Assembly (NCBI GenBank): GCA_041649635.1
Contig: JBAZMV010000001.1
Location: forward strand, 496,001-560,000
Length of the DNA stretch: 64,000 nt
Source: Dehalococcoidia bacterium
Lineage (GTDB): Bacteria; Chloroflexota; Dehalococcoidia; E44-bin15
Direction: 5' to 3'
Position 1 is the first letter of the stretch. Each line of letters starts with the position of its first letter. A program made the position numbers and the translations under genes. The notes under the pieces are model-generated. The model worked only from the letters and a program-made list of their open reading frames with translations. It had not been told where the DNA came from and ran no database searches. Below are positions 39,324-47,403 of the stretch, in pieces.

Positions 39324-40406
39324 CTAGAAGTAGCCCTGAGCCTTGAGCAGCTCGGCCATAAGTATGGCGCCGCCGGCGGCTCCCCGCACCGTGTTGTGGG
39401 ACAGCCCCACAAAGCGGATATCGAAGACGTTGCACGGCCGCACGCGCCCCACGCTCACACCCATACCCCGGCAGGCATCGCGGTCCCACCTGGTCTGCGG
39501 CCGGTCCTGCTCCTCGCGGACGATTATCGCCGGTACCGGAGCGAAGGGCAGCTTCAGCTTCTGCGGCTCGCTGGTGTAGTCTTTCCAGATACCGACTACA
39601 TCCTTGACCGAGGGTGCCTTGCCCGCGAACTTGATGCTGACGCAGGCCATATGCCCGTCGATGACAGGCACACGGTTGCAGTGCGCCGATATCTTCATCG
39701 AGTCCGACGATACGATCTTGCCGTCCGCGACCTTGCCGAATATCTTGAGCGGCTCCTTTTCTGACTTCTCCTCCTCGCCGCCGATGTACGGTATCACGTT
39801 GTCTATGATCTTAAGCGAAGCGACGCCCGGGAACCCGGCGCCCGAGACCGCCTGCATCGTGCTGATTATGGCCTCGGCGATGGGGTAGCCCGCCTGCTGC
39901 AGGGCGTGGAGCGGGGTTACATAGCTCTGCACGCTGCAGTTGGGCTTTACGGCGATCAAACCCTTGCTCCAACCCCTCTGCTTGCGCTGGGCTTCGATGA
40001 CCTTGGCATGCTCCCAGTTGACCTCGGGTATGATCATGGGCACATCCGGGGTGAACCTGTGCGCCGAGTTGTTCGATACTACGGGGAAATCGGCCTTGGC
40101 GTACTCCTCCTCGAGCCTGCGTATAGTATCCTTATCGGCCTCGATGGCGGAGAAGACCATCTCGCACTTGCCCCTGGCAGAATCGATAATGTTGGCGTCA
40201 CCGACGATTAATTTCTTCACCGCCTCCGGCATGGGCTCTTCGAGGACCCACCGGCCCTCCACCGCTTCAGCGTACGTCTTTCCCGCCGACCTGGGGGAAG
40301 CCGCAACATACGCGACCTCGAACCAGGGATGATTTTCCAGCAGTCTCAGGTAGTTCTGTCCCACCATCCCGGTGGCTCCCAGAACCCCTACTTTAATCCG
40401 TTCCAT
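39324..40406 (-). CDS. asd: Aspartate-semialdehyde dehydrogenase (archaeal/fungal type)
   Basis: A 360-residue enzyme reducing aspartyl phosphate to aspartate semialdehyde, the branch to lysine, threonine and methionine. VGVLGATGMVGQNYLRLL binds NADP; VVSNNSAHRF, IAVKPNCSVQSYVTPLHAL (catalytic Cys), SGAGFPGVASLKIIDNVIPY and ISAHCNRVPVIDGHMACVSI (His) are conserved. KPNCSVQ and the roughly 360-residue length match the archaeal/fungal type, which is related to malonyl-CoA reductase of Sulfolobales; given the neighbouring carbon genes that alternative is noted but less likely. Confidence 0.92.
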   Translation of the reverse strand: MERIKVGVLGATGMVGQNYLRLLENHPWFEVAYVAASPRSAGKTYAEAVEGRWVLEEPMPEAVKKLIVGDANIIDSARGKCEMVFSAIEADKDTIRRLEEEYAKADFPVVSNNSAHRFTPDVPMIIPEVNWEHAKVIEAQRKQRGWSKGLIAVKPNCSVQSYVTPLHALQQAGYPIAEAIISTMQAVSGAGFPGVASLKIIDNVIPYIGGEEEKSEKEPLKIFGKVADGKIVSSDSMKISAHCNRVPVIDGHMACVSIKFAGKAPSVKDVVGIWKDYTSEPQKLKLPFAPVPAIIVREEQDRPQTRWDRDACRGMGVSVGRVRPCNVFDIRFVGLSHNTVRGAAGGAILMAELLKAQGYF

Positions 40407-40539
40407 TTCCTTTCACCACTTTCCTTTAAATGAAAACCGGAGGGCGCTCGCAGCGGGGCGTCTCATTTTTTAGCCCCGCCCTGTCGACCTCCATGCGAGC
40501 ATGATTATATCATATAAATCAATAGTCGGAAAGTGTTTT

Positions 40540-40936
40540 CCTACGGCAGATGTGGGAGTTGTCGCCGGCCGATAGCAGTCCGAACCCCCTAAATCCCCCA
40601 CACGTTGGCCATCGGGTAGGGGCGACCCTTGTGGTCGCCCACAGCGGGCAGGCACAAGACCTGCCCCTACATATGAGGGACACCCCTATCCTTCCATACA
40701 TCTTAATATCATGGAAGGACCGTCCCCGATTCATCGAGGTACCACTTCTCGATCTGTCATTCTGAGTGCAGCGAAGAATCTCGTTAACTATAGCTACCCC
40801 CTCTTTGATTAAAAAGGGGGACAGGGGGAGTTCGTCCCCGTCATTCCGGTGAAAACCGGAATCCATGCCGGGCGAGGGAACCTCGCCCCTACACGCTACT
40901 CGCTACTTACTAGACGGGGAGAGGGTCAGGGTGAGG
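40540..40936. repeat. Repeat-rich gene-free region between asd and old-yellow enzyme
   Basis: 40407-40938 holds no convincing gene. It contains an R1 palindrome GTAGGGGCGACC...CTGCCCCTAC (40616-40670), an R3 hairpin CCTTCCAT...ATGGAAGG (40690-40719), a TTCTGAGTGCAGCGAAGAA piece (about 40757), CCCCCTCTTTGATTAAAAAG with GGGGG, a TTCCGG/CCGGAA palindrome (about 40844) and a GGGCGAGGGAACCTCGCCCC palindrome (about 40869). Confidence 0.7.
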
Positions 40937-40938
40937 GT

Positions 40939-43014
40939 CTATATCTCATACCCAGCTTTAAATCCGGCGGCTACGGCCTCCATGATACGGCCGCCGCTGG
41001 CAGCGCAATCGCCCACGCGAATCACATTGTAACCCTTGGCCTCGATATCCTTCGCCAGCGTGTCATCTGTGGCCAGCGGCAAGGTCAGCACCACGGTGCC
41101 GGCCTCGAAGAATTTCTCCTTGCCCTCGATGGTAGCCGTAACGCCCTTCTTTGTGATCTCGACGACTTTTACGTTCTTCTCCATCTGCACCTTGAATCCC
41201 CACAGCCGCATGAGAACAACCCAGCGCGTGGTGATGCCGATGTCGTAGCCCAATTTTTTCGACTTCTCCAGTATCGTTACGTTCTTGCCCAGCTCGGCCA
41301 GCGTGTCGGCCAACTCGCACCCGGCGAATCCGCCGCCGATGATGACGACGTTTTTCTTGAATGGGAAGGGCAGCTTAAGCGCCTCCCTCAGTTTCTCCGG
41401 GTCGTTCATGCTGCGCAGGGCGCGCGAGCCGAAGACCCACATCGCCCTGTTTGAGACTCCGCCCTTCCTGGGAGCGCGCCTCATGGCTTCGAGCATGTCA
41501 TGGCTGGTGAGCACGTTGGGCAGGTCGGCTCCCGGGATATCGACCTTTGGAGGAACGCCTCCCGTGGCGATGATCACGACGTCCGGCTTCTGTTTATCGA
41601 CATACTTGGCGTCGACCTCCCTGTCGAGCCTGATCTCCATGGGCAATGTTCTCACCTGGCGCACCATGTAGTTCAGGAACTTGGGCAGCTCCGGGTTCAG
41701 CACCTGGGCCAGCAGCAGCGCCCCGCCCAGCCGGTGGTTGCGGTCGCACAGCGTCACCGAGTGGCCGCGCTGCGCCGCGACCCGCGCCGCCTCCATGCCG
41801 GCGGGCCCCCCGCCGATAACGAGAACCTTCTTCACTTCCCTCGCTATCTTTATCTGGTAAACAGCCTCGCGCCCGACACGCGCGTTAACGGCGCAGGAGG
41901 GGCATTCGTGGCTTATAGCTGTATCGAGACAGCGGCAGCAGGCGATACAGTAGTTGATGTCAAAAAGCTGGTCTCTCTGCGCCTTGTTGGGCAAATCCGG
42001 ATCGGCGACGAGGGCGCGCGCCATTCCCACAAGATCGGCTTTGCCCTCGGCGAGGATGCTATCGGCGTGTCTGGGGTCCCAGATGCGGTAGGCCGTCATC
42101 ACGGGCACCTTGACCACCTTCTTTATCTCCTCGGCCAGATAGACGTACTGCCCCGGTTTGACCCACTGCTGCACCATGGGCGTGGACGACTCGTGCCAGC
42201 CGGTCTCCACATCGATGGCCGCGACCCCGGCCTTCTCCAGCTCGAACGCCAGCGGCTTCGTATCCTCGAGCTTGTTACCGCCCTCCATGAAATCCTCCGC
42301 CGATATGCGCACGATGATGGGATAGTCGTCTCCGGCCTTCTTCTTGCAGTCCTCGATGATCTCCATGAGGATACGCATGCGGTTCTCCGGCGCCCCGCCG
42401 TACTTGTCGTCGCGCTTGTTGGTGTAAGGCGAGAGGAATTGGTTGAGGAAATAGCCTATGCCCGCGTGTATCTCGATGGCATCGAACCCGGCCTTCTTTG
42501 CGATGAGCGCGGCGTCCCCGTACTCGCCGATTATCTGCTTTATCTCCTTGGCCGTCACCGCGCGCGCCACGCCCAGCCGCGCCGGCTTGTACCCGTCCGA
42601 CGCGCTGACCAGCTCCGTGGGCGCGTCCTTGTGCTTCTTCCAGTCCTTCTTCCACTCGTAGGTCATGAGAAGCTGGGCGCAGACCCTGGCCCCACCCTCG
42701 TGCATGGTATCGGTGAACTTTTTAAGGAACGGCAGCAGCTCCTCGCCGTAGAGCGCGAACTCGCGTATGGCCTGCTCCTCCTCCGGCGTGACATCTTTTC
42801 TGCCCCCGTAGAAGGTCTTGGCCGTCCCGGTATCGTAGGTGTACATCCCGCCCACTATGAGCAGCCCGGCTCCCCCGTGCGCCCGCTCGGCGTAGTACTG
42901 CAGCACGTGCTCGCCACCCCCACCCGAGGCGTTGGCGCAGGTCATGACTATCCTGTTTTTAAGTTCCAGGTTGCCGATCTTTATGGGTGAAAAGAGGTGT
43001 TTAAGCTGAGCCAT
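40939..43014 (-). CDS. Old-yellow-enzyme family Fe-S flavoprotein (2,4-dienoyl-CoA reductase-like)
   Basis: A 691-residue FMN/FAD/4Fe-4S oxidoreductase. N-terminal TIM barrel: LFSPIKIGNLELKNRIVMT, DAIEIHAGIGYFLNQFLSP and DLVGMARALVADPDLPNKA. Cluster: CIACCRCLD and ECPSCAVN. C-terminal dinucleotide domains: VLVIGGGPAGMEAARVAAQR and VVIIGGGFAGCELADTLAEL. It could reduce enoyl or dienoyl thioesters or related alkenes. Start set at ATG 43014 (MAQLKHL) with GGAGGAG upstream; an open frame to 43086 has no such support. Paralogue at 55392-57317. Confidence 0.88.
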   Translation of the reverse strand: MAQLKHLFSPIKIGNLELKNRIVMTCANASGGGGEHVLQYYAERAHGGAGLLIVGGMYTYDTGTAKTFYGGRKDVTPEEEQAIREFALYGEELLPFLKKFTDTMHEGGARVCAQLLMTYEWKKDWKKHKDAPTELVSASDGYKPARLGVARAVTAKEIKQIIGEYGDAALIAKKAGFDAIEIHAGIGYFLNQFLSPYTNKRDDKYGGAPENRMRILMEIIEDCKKKAGDDYPIIVRISAEDFMEGGNKLEDTKPLAFELEKAGVAAIDVETGWHESSTPMVQQWVKPGQYVYLAEEIKKVVKVPVMTAYRIWDPRHADSILAEGKADLVGMARALVADPDLPNKAQRDQLFDINYCIACCRCLDTAISHECPSCAVNARVGREAVYQIKIAREVKKVLVIGGGPAGMEAARVAAQRGHSVTLCDRNHRLGGALLLAQVLNPELPKFLNYMVRQVRTLPMEIRLDREVDAKYVDKQKPDVVIIATGGVPPKVDIPGADLPNVLTSHDMLEAMRRAPRKGGVSNRAMWVFGSRALRSMNDPEKLREALKLPFPFKKNVVIIGGGFAGCELADTLAELGKNVTILEKSKKLGYDIGITTRWVVLMRLWGFKVQMEKNVKVVEITKKGVTATIEGKEKFFEAGTVVLTLPLATDDTLAKDIEAKGYNVIRVGDCAASGGRIMEAVAAGFKAGYEI

Positions 43015-43066
43015 ATATCTCCTCCGTTGCCGGTCGTAGGCTGAATCGCACTTGATATGGTAACCG

Positions 43067-43092
43067 TATGCGGCGGATGAGGTCAATAGGGG
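43067..43092. repeat. 26-bp direct repeat, copy 1, flanking orphan higA
   Basis: TATGCGGCGGATGAGGTCAA plus TAGGGG, exactly repeated at 43480-43505. It lies just downstream of the higA stop on the minus strand. Confidence 0.85.
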
Positions 43093-43110
43093 TGTTATTA
43101 TCCGAAGCGG

Positions 43111-43416
43111 CTACTTTGCCGTTGCCAGAGCATGGACTTCTTTGTCCAGCGCATCGCCGAGGCGGTCTTTCTCCTTTTCGATGTCGTAGCGCGTTTGCAG
43201 GTTAAGCCAGAACCGCTCGGATGTGCCGAAGTAGCGCGACAGGCGCAATGCCGTATCGGCCGTGACAGCCCTGACGCCGTGCACGATCTCGTTGATACGG
43301 CGCGGCGGCACGTTTATCTCTTTGGCCAGCCGGTACTGGCTTATGCCCATCGGGTTCAGGAATTCTTCCAGCAGGACCTCGCCGGGATGGATGGGCGTTA
43401 ATTTTTTTGCCTTCAT
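43111..43416 (-). CDS. higA: HigA-family antitoxin (XRE), orphan
   Basis: A 101-residue helix-turn-helix protein: PIHPGEVLLEEFLNPMGIS, YRLAKEINVPPRRINEIVHG (recognition helix) and LRLSRYFGTSERFWLNLQTR, the HigA/VapI signature. In type II systems HigA represses its operon and neutralises HigB. No HigB-like frame is present in the roughly 100 nt upstream or downstream, so the toxin is absent. The gene sits between two exact 26-bp direct repeats. Confidence 0.88.
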   Translation of the reverse strand: MKAKKLTPIHPGEVLLEEFLNPMGISQYRLAKEINVPPRRINEIVHGVRAVTADTALRLSRYFGTSERFWLNLQTRYDIEKEKDRLGDALDKEVHALATAK

Positions 43417-43479
43417 AGGTTATCTCGGTCTCTTACGTTGCCAGCCAAATATAAAATGCGTTCGATACATATTAAACGT

Positions 43480-43505
43480 TATGCGGCGGATGAGGTCAAT
43501 AGGGG
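43480..43505. repeat. 26-bp direct repeat, copy 2, flanking orphan higA
   Basis: Exact copy of 43067-43092. The interval from the end of copy 1 to the end of copy 2 is 413 bp and contains only higA, suggesting insertion or deletion between repeats. Confidence 0.85.
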
Positions 43506-43518
43506 GAGATCACCGGGA

Positions 43519-43767
43519 TCAGCTCGCTAATAGCTTGCTGCCGAAAGAGTGAGACCTGGTTTCGACGGATTCGATTTCAATATCGGATAGATCTTCGTAT
43601 TCCGCTTCCGGGGATTCGGCGGGCTTCCTGCCTTTGTGATTCTGTATGAACTCACTAGCCGCCACTTCCATAACCTCGCTCTTGGACATCCTCATCCTTT
43701 CGGCAAGCTCTCCGATTGCTATGTAGGCATCCATTTCCAGCGATATTGTTACTGTGAATTTAACCAT
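43519..43767 (-). CDS. Ribbon-helix-helix-like DNA-binding protein
   Basis: An 82-residue protein: VKFTVTISLEMDAYIAIGEL (beta strand and first helix), then RMRMSKSEVMEVAASEFIQN (second helix), the CopG/Arc layout, and an acidic tail (EAEYEDLSDIEIESVE). Such proteins are often antitoxins or autoregulators. No toxin partner is adjacent. GGAGG lies before the ATG at 43767. Confidence 0.68.
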   Translation of the reverse strand: MVKFTVTISLEMDAYIAIGELAERMRMSKSEVMEVAASEFIQNHKGRKPAESPEAEYEDLSDIEIESVETRSHSFGSKLLAS

Positions 43768-43876
43768 GACGCGTCACCTCCTCCCTTGGGGCGATTAGGA
43801 TATTCCTTTGAGTTTGGTTTGTCAATACGGTTTTTTGTTTTGTTGAAAAATTTGTGTAATTTTATTAAGACGGAAC

Positions 43877-43945
43877 TCAGTTAACCCTTATCGCCCCCGC
43901 CGTGCATTTGCGCTCGCAGCCGCCGAGGTTGACACACCACCATCG
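43877..43945 (-). pseudogene. Remnant of a ferredoxin C-terminus
   Basis: On the minus strand this reads CVNLGGCERKCTAGAIRVN and stop, close to RCDRLGGCERKCEAGAITIN at the end of the intact ferredoxin 45670-45858. The N-terminal cluster motif is absent and the frame is closed upstream except for an ATG at 43945, so it is a decayed partial copy. The two lie on either side of the lipoprotein gene. Confidence 0.68.
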
Positions 43946-43990
43946 CCGCATTAAAGTATTACCACCTCATATTTTCTTAAAGGGGGACCC

Positions 43991-45655
43991 ATGAGAGTTG
44001 TCAGAATTCTCGCGATTCTAATCATAGTTTTTCTGGTAGTAGCGCCTCTTGCCTGCAGCGGCGGCGGGGAACAGACGGCCCCCCTGAACCAGATGGAAGC
44101 AGCCCTCCTGGAAATATTGCTGGACGATGAAACCTACAGTAACCCTTACTCGGAAGATACGTATGAGGAAGAACACTACGCCCGCGATCTGGAAGACAAC
44201 CTGGAGGAGATGGACTACAACGTCAGCTTCCTTGTTATCCTCCAGTATGATGACGAACTGACCTGGGTGCCTTTGCTGAAAGTGTCCTACACGGATGACA
44301 GCTTCTCTCTGATCGATGCCGGAACCGACCTGATAGTGACTACGGACTACGACGGCGACGGGGACGGCACGGTGGAGACGTTGACCAACCAGACCTACGA
44401 AGAGATAGATGACGCCTTCGACAATCTAATCGCCACCGGTGAAGGCAACGACGGGCGGTACCTCATCTTCGAGTTCGTGGATTATGAAACGGTTCTTCTG
44501 TCGGACAAGACAGTGGGCAAAGAACTCGTGGAATTGTACAGAGCGCTGCAAGAGGATAATACAGACAAAAAACGATACATACCTCATCTGCATGACTGCG
44601 ACGATTTTGCGCGCGAACTGGAGGACGCCCTGGAGGCCAGGGGTTTCCAGGTCCGCATAAAGCTTGTATGGTGGATGGATGAATCTTCAGAGGTAAAAGG
44701 GCATGCCATTGTAGATGTGGTCATAGATGATGTTGAGAACGGTGACATAGCCGTTGAGCCTCAGAACGACGGTTTTCCCGAGGAATACGATGATGACGGT
44801 GACGGTAAAATCGGCCGTTACTGGCAACCGTCGCTGATTCAACATCAAATCTGGTTCGAGCTCTGGAAGAAAGGCTGGTACTCGGGAAGCGACGGTAAAT
44901 ACTGGATCGAGGAGTACGAAGACTTCGACAATATACCATTTCCGCTCGACCCTACCATATACGAACTTGAAATCCCCGACCCCATAGTCCCCAGCGGAGG
45001 AGAAGCGGCGATAGCGCTAAAAATCTCATCCACCGCAAGTCATGATATGGAAGGCAATATAAGCTGTGACGGAGGCTACGTCGTTCCTTTAGACGACACG
45101 GGGCTCTATTACACATGGTACGCCGAGAGCGAAACAGGCGACCCACTCGATCCGGGAACATACAACATAATCGCCTCACTGACCGATAGGTGGCAGCGGA
45201 CAACAACCTCCTCGCTTGCGATCGAAGTTGTGCCGCCGGACGCAGGAGGAGAAGACGGGGCGCCTCATGTCACGCCTACATCCACACCAACACAGGCTGT
45301 CGCGACAGCCACGCCTACCTTTGTCCCTCCCGAACCCGAAGAAGTCCTGTACGGCTATCTGTACATCTATACCGAGTGCGCCTATATGGACGAGCAATGC
45401 GTGAGCTGCACCATTTCCGCCGACTTCTACGGGCAGGACCTAACCGCCGGCGAGTATCCGGTGACCAACGTTATGCTGAAAGCAAACGGCCAGGTATTGC
45501 ACGATTCAGGGACTATATCTGAAACACTGTACGAAGGGTCAGCCTCGCTGAGCGCCGTATGCGGACAAAGCTATAATTTTGAGCTAAGAGTCACGAACGA
45601 CATCGGCCTGGAGAGCGTAGTCACACATGCTATTGTTGCGGAGGCTGCCGAATAG
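43991..45655 (+). CDS. Lipoprotein with transglutaminase-like domain and C-terminal Ig-like region
   Basis: A 554-residue protein. The signal peptide ends in a lipobox, VVAPLACSG, with Cys22 as lipidation site. Residues about 195-260: HDCDDFARELEDALEARGFQ (Cys203), GHAIVDVVID (His238) and IAVEPQND, the Cys-His-acidic layout of transglutaminase-like/cysteine-peptidase folds. Residues 62-115 look like a degenerate copy (HYARDLEDNLEEMDYNV) lacking Cys and His. Two calcium-loop-like stretches occur (DYDGDGDGT, DDDGDGKIG). After a Thr/Pro linker at about 430 comes a beta-rich domain. Exported; substrate unknown. Confidence 0.75.
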   Translation: MRVVRILAILIIVFLVVAPLACSGGGEQTAPLNQMEAALLEILLDDETYSNPYSEDTYEEEHYARDLEDNLEEMDYNVSFLVILQYDDELTWVPLLKVSYTDDSFSLIDAGTDLIVTTDYDGDGDGTVETLTNQTYEEIDDAFDNLIATGEGNDGRYLIFEFVDYETVLLSDKTVGKELVELYRALQEDNTDKKRYIPHLHDCDDFARELEDALEARGFQVRIKLVWWMDESSEVKGHAIVDVVIDDVENGDIAVEPQNDGFPEEYDDDGDGKIGRYWQPSLIQHQIWFELWKKGWYSGSDGKYWIEEYEDFDNIPFPLDPTIYELEIPDPIVPSGGEAAIALKISSTASHDMEGNISCDGGYVVPLDDTGLYYTWYAESETGDPLDPGTYNIIASLTDRWQRTTTSSLAIEVVPPDAGGEDGAPHVTPTSTPTQAVATATPTFVPPEPEEVLYGYLYIYTECAYMDEQCVSCTISADFYGQDLTAGEYPVTNVMLKANGQVLHDSGTISETLYEGSASLSAVCGQSYNFELRVTNDIGLESVVTHAIVAEAAE

Positions 45656-45669
45656 TGAGACACGCATAA

Positions 45670-45858
45670 TCAATTAATCGTAATCGCCCCGGCTTCACAC
45701 TTGCGCTCGCAGCCACCCAGCCTGTCGCATCTGGTTTCGTCCGTGACCCGGCAGACGTTATCCGCCTTGTCGATGTATAAAATCTTCTTGGGGCACATGG
45801 CCACGCAGGTGCCGCAGGCGGTGCAGAGGCTCTCGTCTATGACTACTGTCCTGTTCAT
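45670..45858 (-). CDS. 4Fe-4S ferredoxin, small
   Basis: A 62-residue ferredoxin: VIDESLCTACGTCVAMCPKK gives the first CxxCxxCxxxC cluster; the second half has CDRLGGCERKCEAGAI, a spaced variant CxxxxxCxxxC in place of CxxCxxC, so the second site may be incomplete or hold another cluster. A soluble electron carrier. AAAGGAG precedes the start at 45858. A partial copy of its 3' end lies at 43877-43945. Confidence 0.83.
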   Translation of the reverse strand: MNRTVVIDESLCTACGTCVAMCPKKILYIDKADNVCRVTDETRCDRLGGCERKCEAGAITIN

Positions 45859-45962
45859 TTTAGGTAGCTCCTTTAAATATGAGCTAATGATAGCAATGTG
45901 GAGGGTATGGCGGAATGACTTAAGTCACAAATTCAGCGGGCGCAAGGGTCATGAGTTTATAT

Positions 45963-46025
45963 TTAACCAACATTTTTGTCTAATTCCCGCTGCCGCACCA
46001 TTTCGAAGCAGTTTTTCCTATCAAT
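45963..46025 (-). pseudogene. Remnant of a family A C-terminus
   Basis: On the minus strand this reads IDRKNCFEMVRQRELDKNVG and stop, closely matching LDRRSYFEMVRQWKLEKNVG at the end of the intact family A gene 46821-47258. The 3' flanks also match (TCATGAGTTTA then ATTTA), so a duplicated segment has lost its body. It abuts the stop of the zinc-ribbon gene 46021-46596. Confidence 0.68.
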
Positions 46026-46596
46026 GCCTAATAAGAGATGATTTACGATTCCGCAACCGTTCTCCTAGAAAACCACCCAGAGCACCAAATCCTGGTAAGA
46101 CTAACAATTCAGCTATCAAAGCAATAATAACCCAACTAGCACTAACCCCTGTACTTAACATCCCGATGAGGGTATAGATTACAATAAATATATCAGCGAT
46201 TAATGTCGATATCAGTCCGTGCAACGCCCCTCTATAACCTACACCAAATCCGACAACTAATCCTCCAATAACAGAACATATAAATGCTATACCAACCTGA
46301 ACCAAAGACACCGTTTTATCATTGTTACCTGAGACAGCAACCATTACACCTATTCCAACAACACCTACGAATGTTAATGCTACTATAATAGAAGCACCCA
46401 GAAAGATTGATCTCCACCTCAAGCCTCTTCTAACTGCCAATTGCTGGTCAGCTACAACACCTCCGGCTTCAGAACTGTCTGATGAAGCTTTGGGAGTAGA
46501 ATTGCTCAAATGGTCGAGGCTAACCAGATGACCACAGCTTGGGCATGATGTAGTCCCTTCTTCAATCTGCTTACCACAACTAGTACAGTATGACAT
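46021..46596 (-). CDS. Zinc-ribbon membrane protein
   Basis: A 191-residue protein. MSYCTSCGKQIEEGTTSCPS followed by CG is a two-CxxC zinc ribbon. A disordered Ser-rich linker (about 30-65) leads to four membrane helices from about residue 70 (SIFLGASIIVALTFVGVVGI; FICSVIGGLVVGFGVGYRGA; two more) ending FGALGGFLGERLRNRKS. The layout is common in small bacterial membrane proteins; function unknown. GGAG precedes the ATG. The C-terminus runs into the family A remnant. Confidence 0.68.
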   Translation of the reverse strand: MSYCTSCGKQIEEGTTSCPSCGHLVSLDHLSNSTPKASSDSSEAGGVVADQQLAVRRGLRWRSIFLGASIIVALTFVGVVGIGVMVAVSGNNDKTVSLVQVGIAFICSVIGGLVVGFGVGYRGALHGLISTLIADIFIVIYTLIGMLSTGVSASWVIIALIAELLVLPGFGALGGFLGERLRNRKSSLIRH

Positions 46597-46820
46597 TCTC
46601 TAAAGCTCCTTTATAAACTGAGAGTAGTTCCTTATAGCATAAGGATAGCATTAGTAATTTGATAATGCTTTATTATTAAAGCTAATGATTGTCAATTACG
46701 TTGCCTTCACCTGCTTGGCCTACGCAATAGGCAGATGTAGGACGCACCTGGAACTCTTCTCAATGGCTGCAGTGTCACTAAGCATGTGATCAACTCAAGA
46801 TTTTGGTCATGAGTTTAGAT

Positions 46821-47258
46821 TTATCCAACATTTTTCTCTAATTTCCACTGCCGCACCATTTCGAAGTAGCTCCTTCTGTCCAGAATTATGAGAAGCAAGG
46901 GAACAAGCATAATAATGCCGGGTGCTAATAAGTCGGCATTTGATAAATCGGAAAGCAGCCAGACAATATCGCCTGTCACATAGACGGATAGTAGAACTAC
47001 AGCTACTATCCAACTCCATTTACTTTTCATACGAAGAGCAATAATCGGAAGAACAATCAATATAGTCATCACTACAATTGCAGGTATCATGATAATAAGA
47101 GCTAGATTAAATGCAGCGCCGTAAGAACCCTCTACCGCAGTTAGTATTCCTATTATCAAGATTAATACTACAGCCATCCCACATACAGCCAGCCACCACA
47201 CCGCAATCTTAGTCTTGAGGGGTAGTTTTATTTTCATTATCGGTTCTTTTATTTGCAT
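46821..47258 (-). CDS. Family A four-helix membrane protein
   Basis: A 145-residue protein: IKLPLKTKIAVWWLAVCGM opens helix 1 and LLLIILDRRSYFEMVRQWKL closes helix 4. It belongs to the set at 28778, 29257 (N-terminal part), 57329, 57886 and 58556. It begins MQIKEPIMKIK rather than MSEEQ. It stands apart from the two main clusters, next to the zinc-ribbon and lipase genes. Function unknown. Confidence 0.7.
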   Translation of the reverse strand: MQIKEPIMKIKLPLKTKIAVWWLAVCGMAVVLILIIGILTAVEGSYGAAFNLALIIMIPAIVVMTILIVLPIIALRMKSKWSWIVAVVLLSVYVTGDIVWLLSDLSNADLLAPGIIMLVPLLLIILDRRSYFEMVRQWKLEKNVG

Positions 47259-47403
47259 ATCTTATTCACCCTTTTAGTAGTATGATATCTAGAGGATGGC
47301 GAGATGACAACAATCATACTTCCCCATCCAATTGTATAAAAACAACTAACCCTCTAAATGTTTTGTCTATGTGAGATTTCTATATGCCGCAACCCTTGAT
47401 TCC

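Noticed and set aside
43417..43518. HigB toxin partner of higA
   Set aside because: The about 100 nt upstream of higA on its strand encode no HigB-like C-terminus and are interrupted by the direct repeat.
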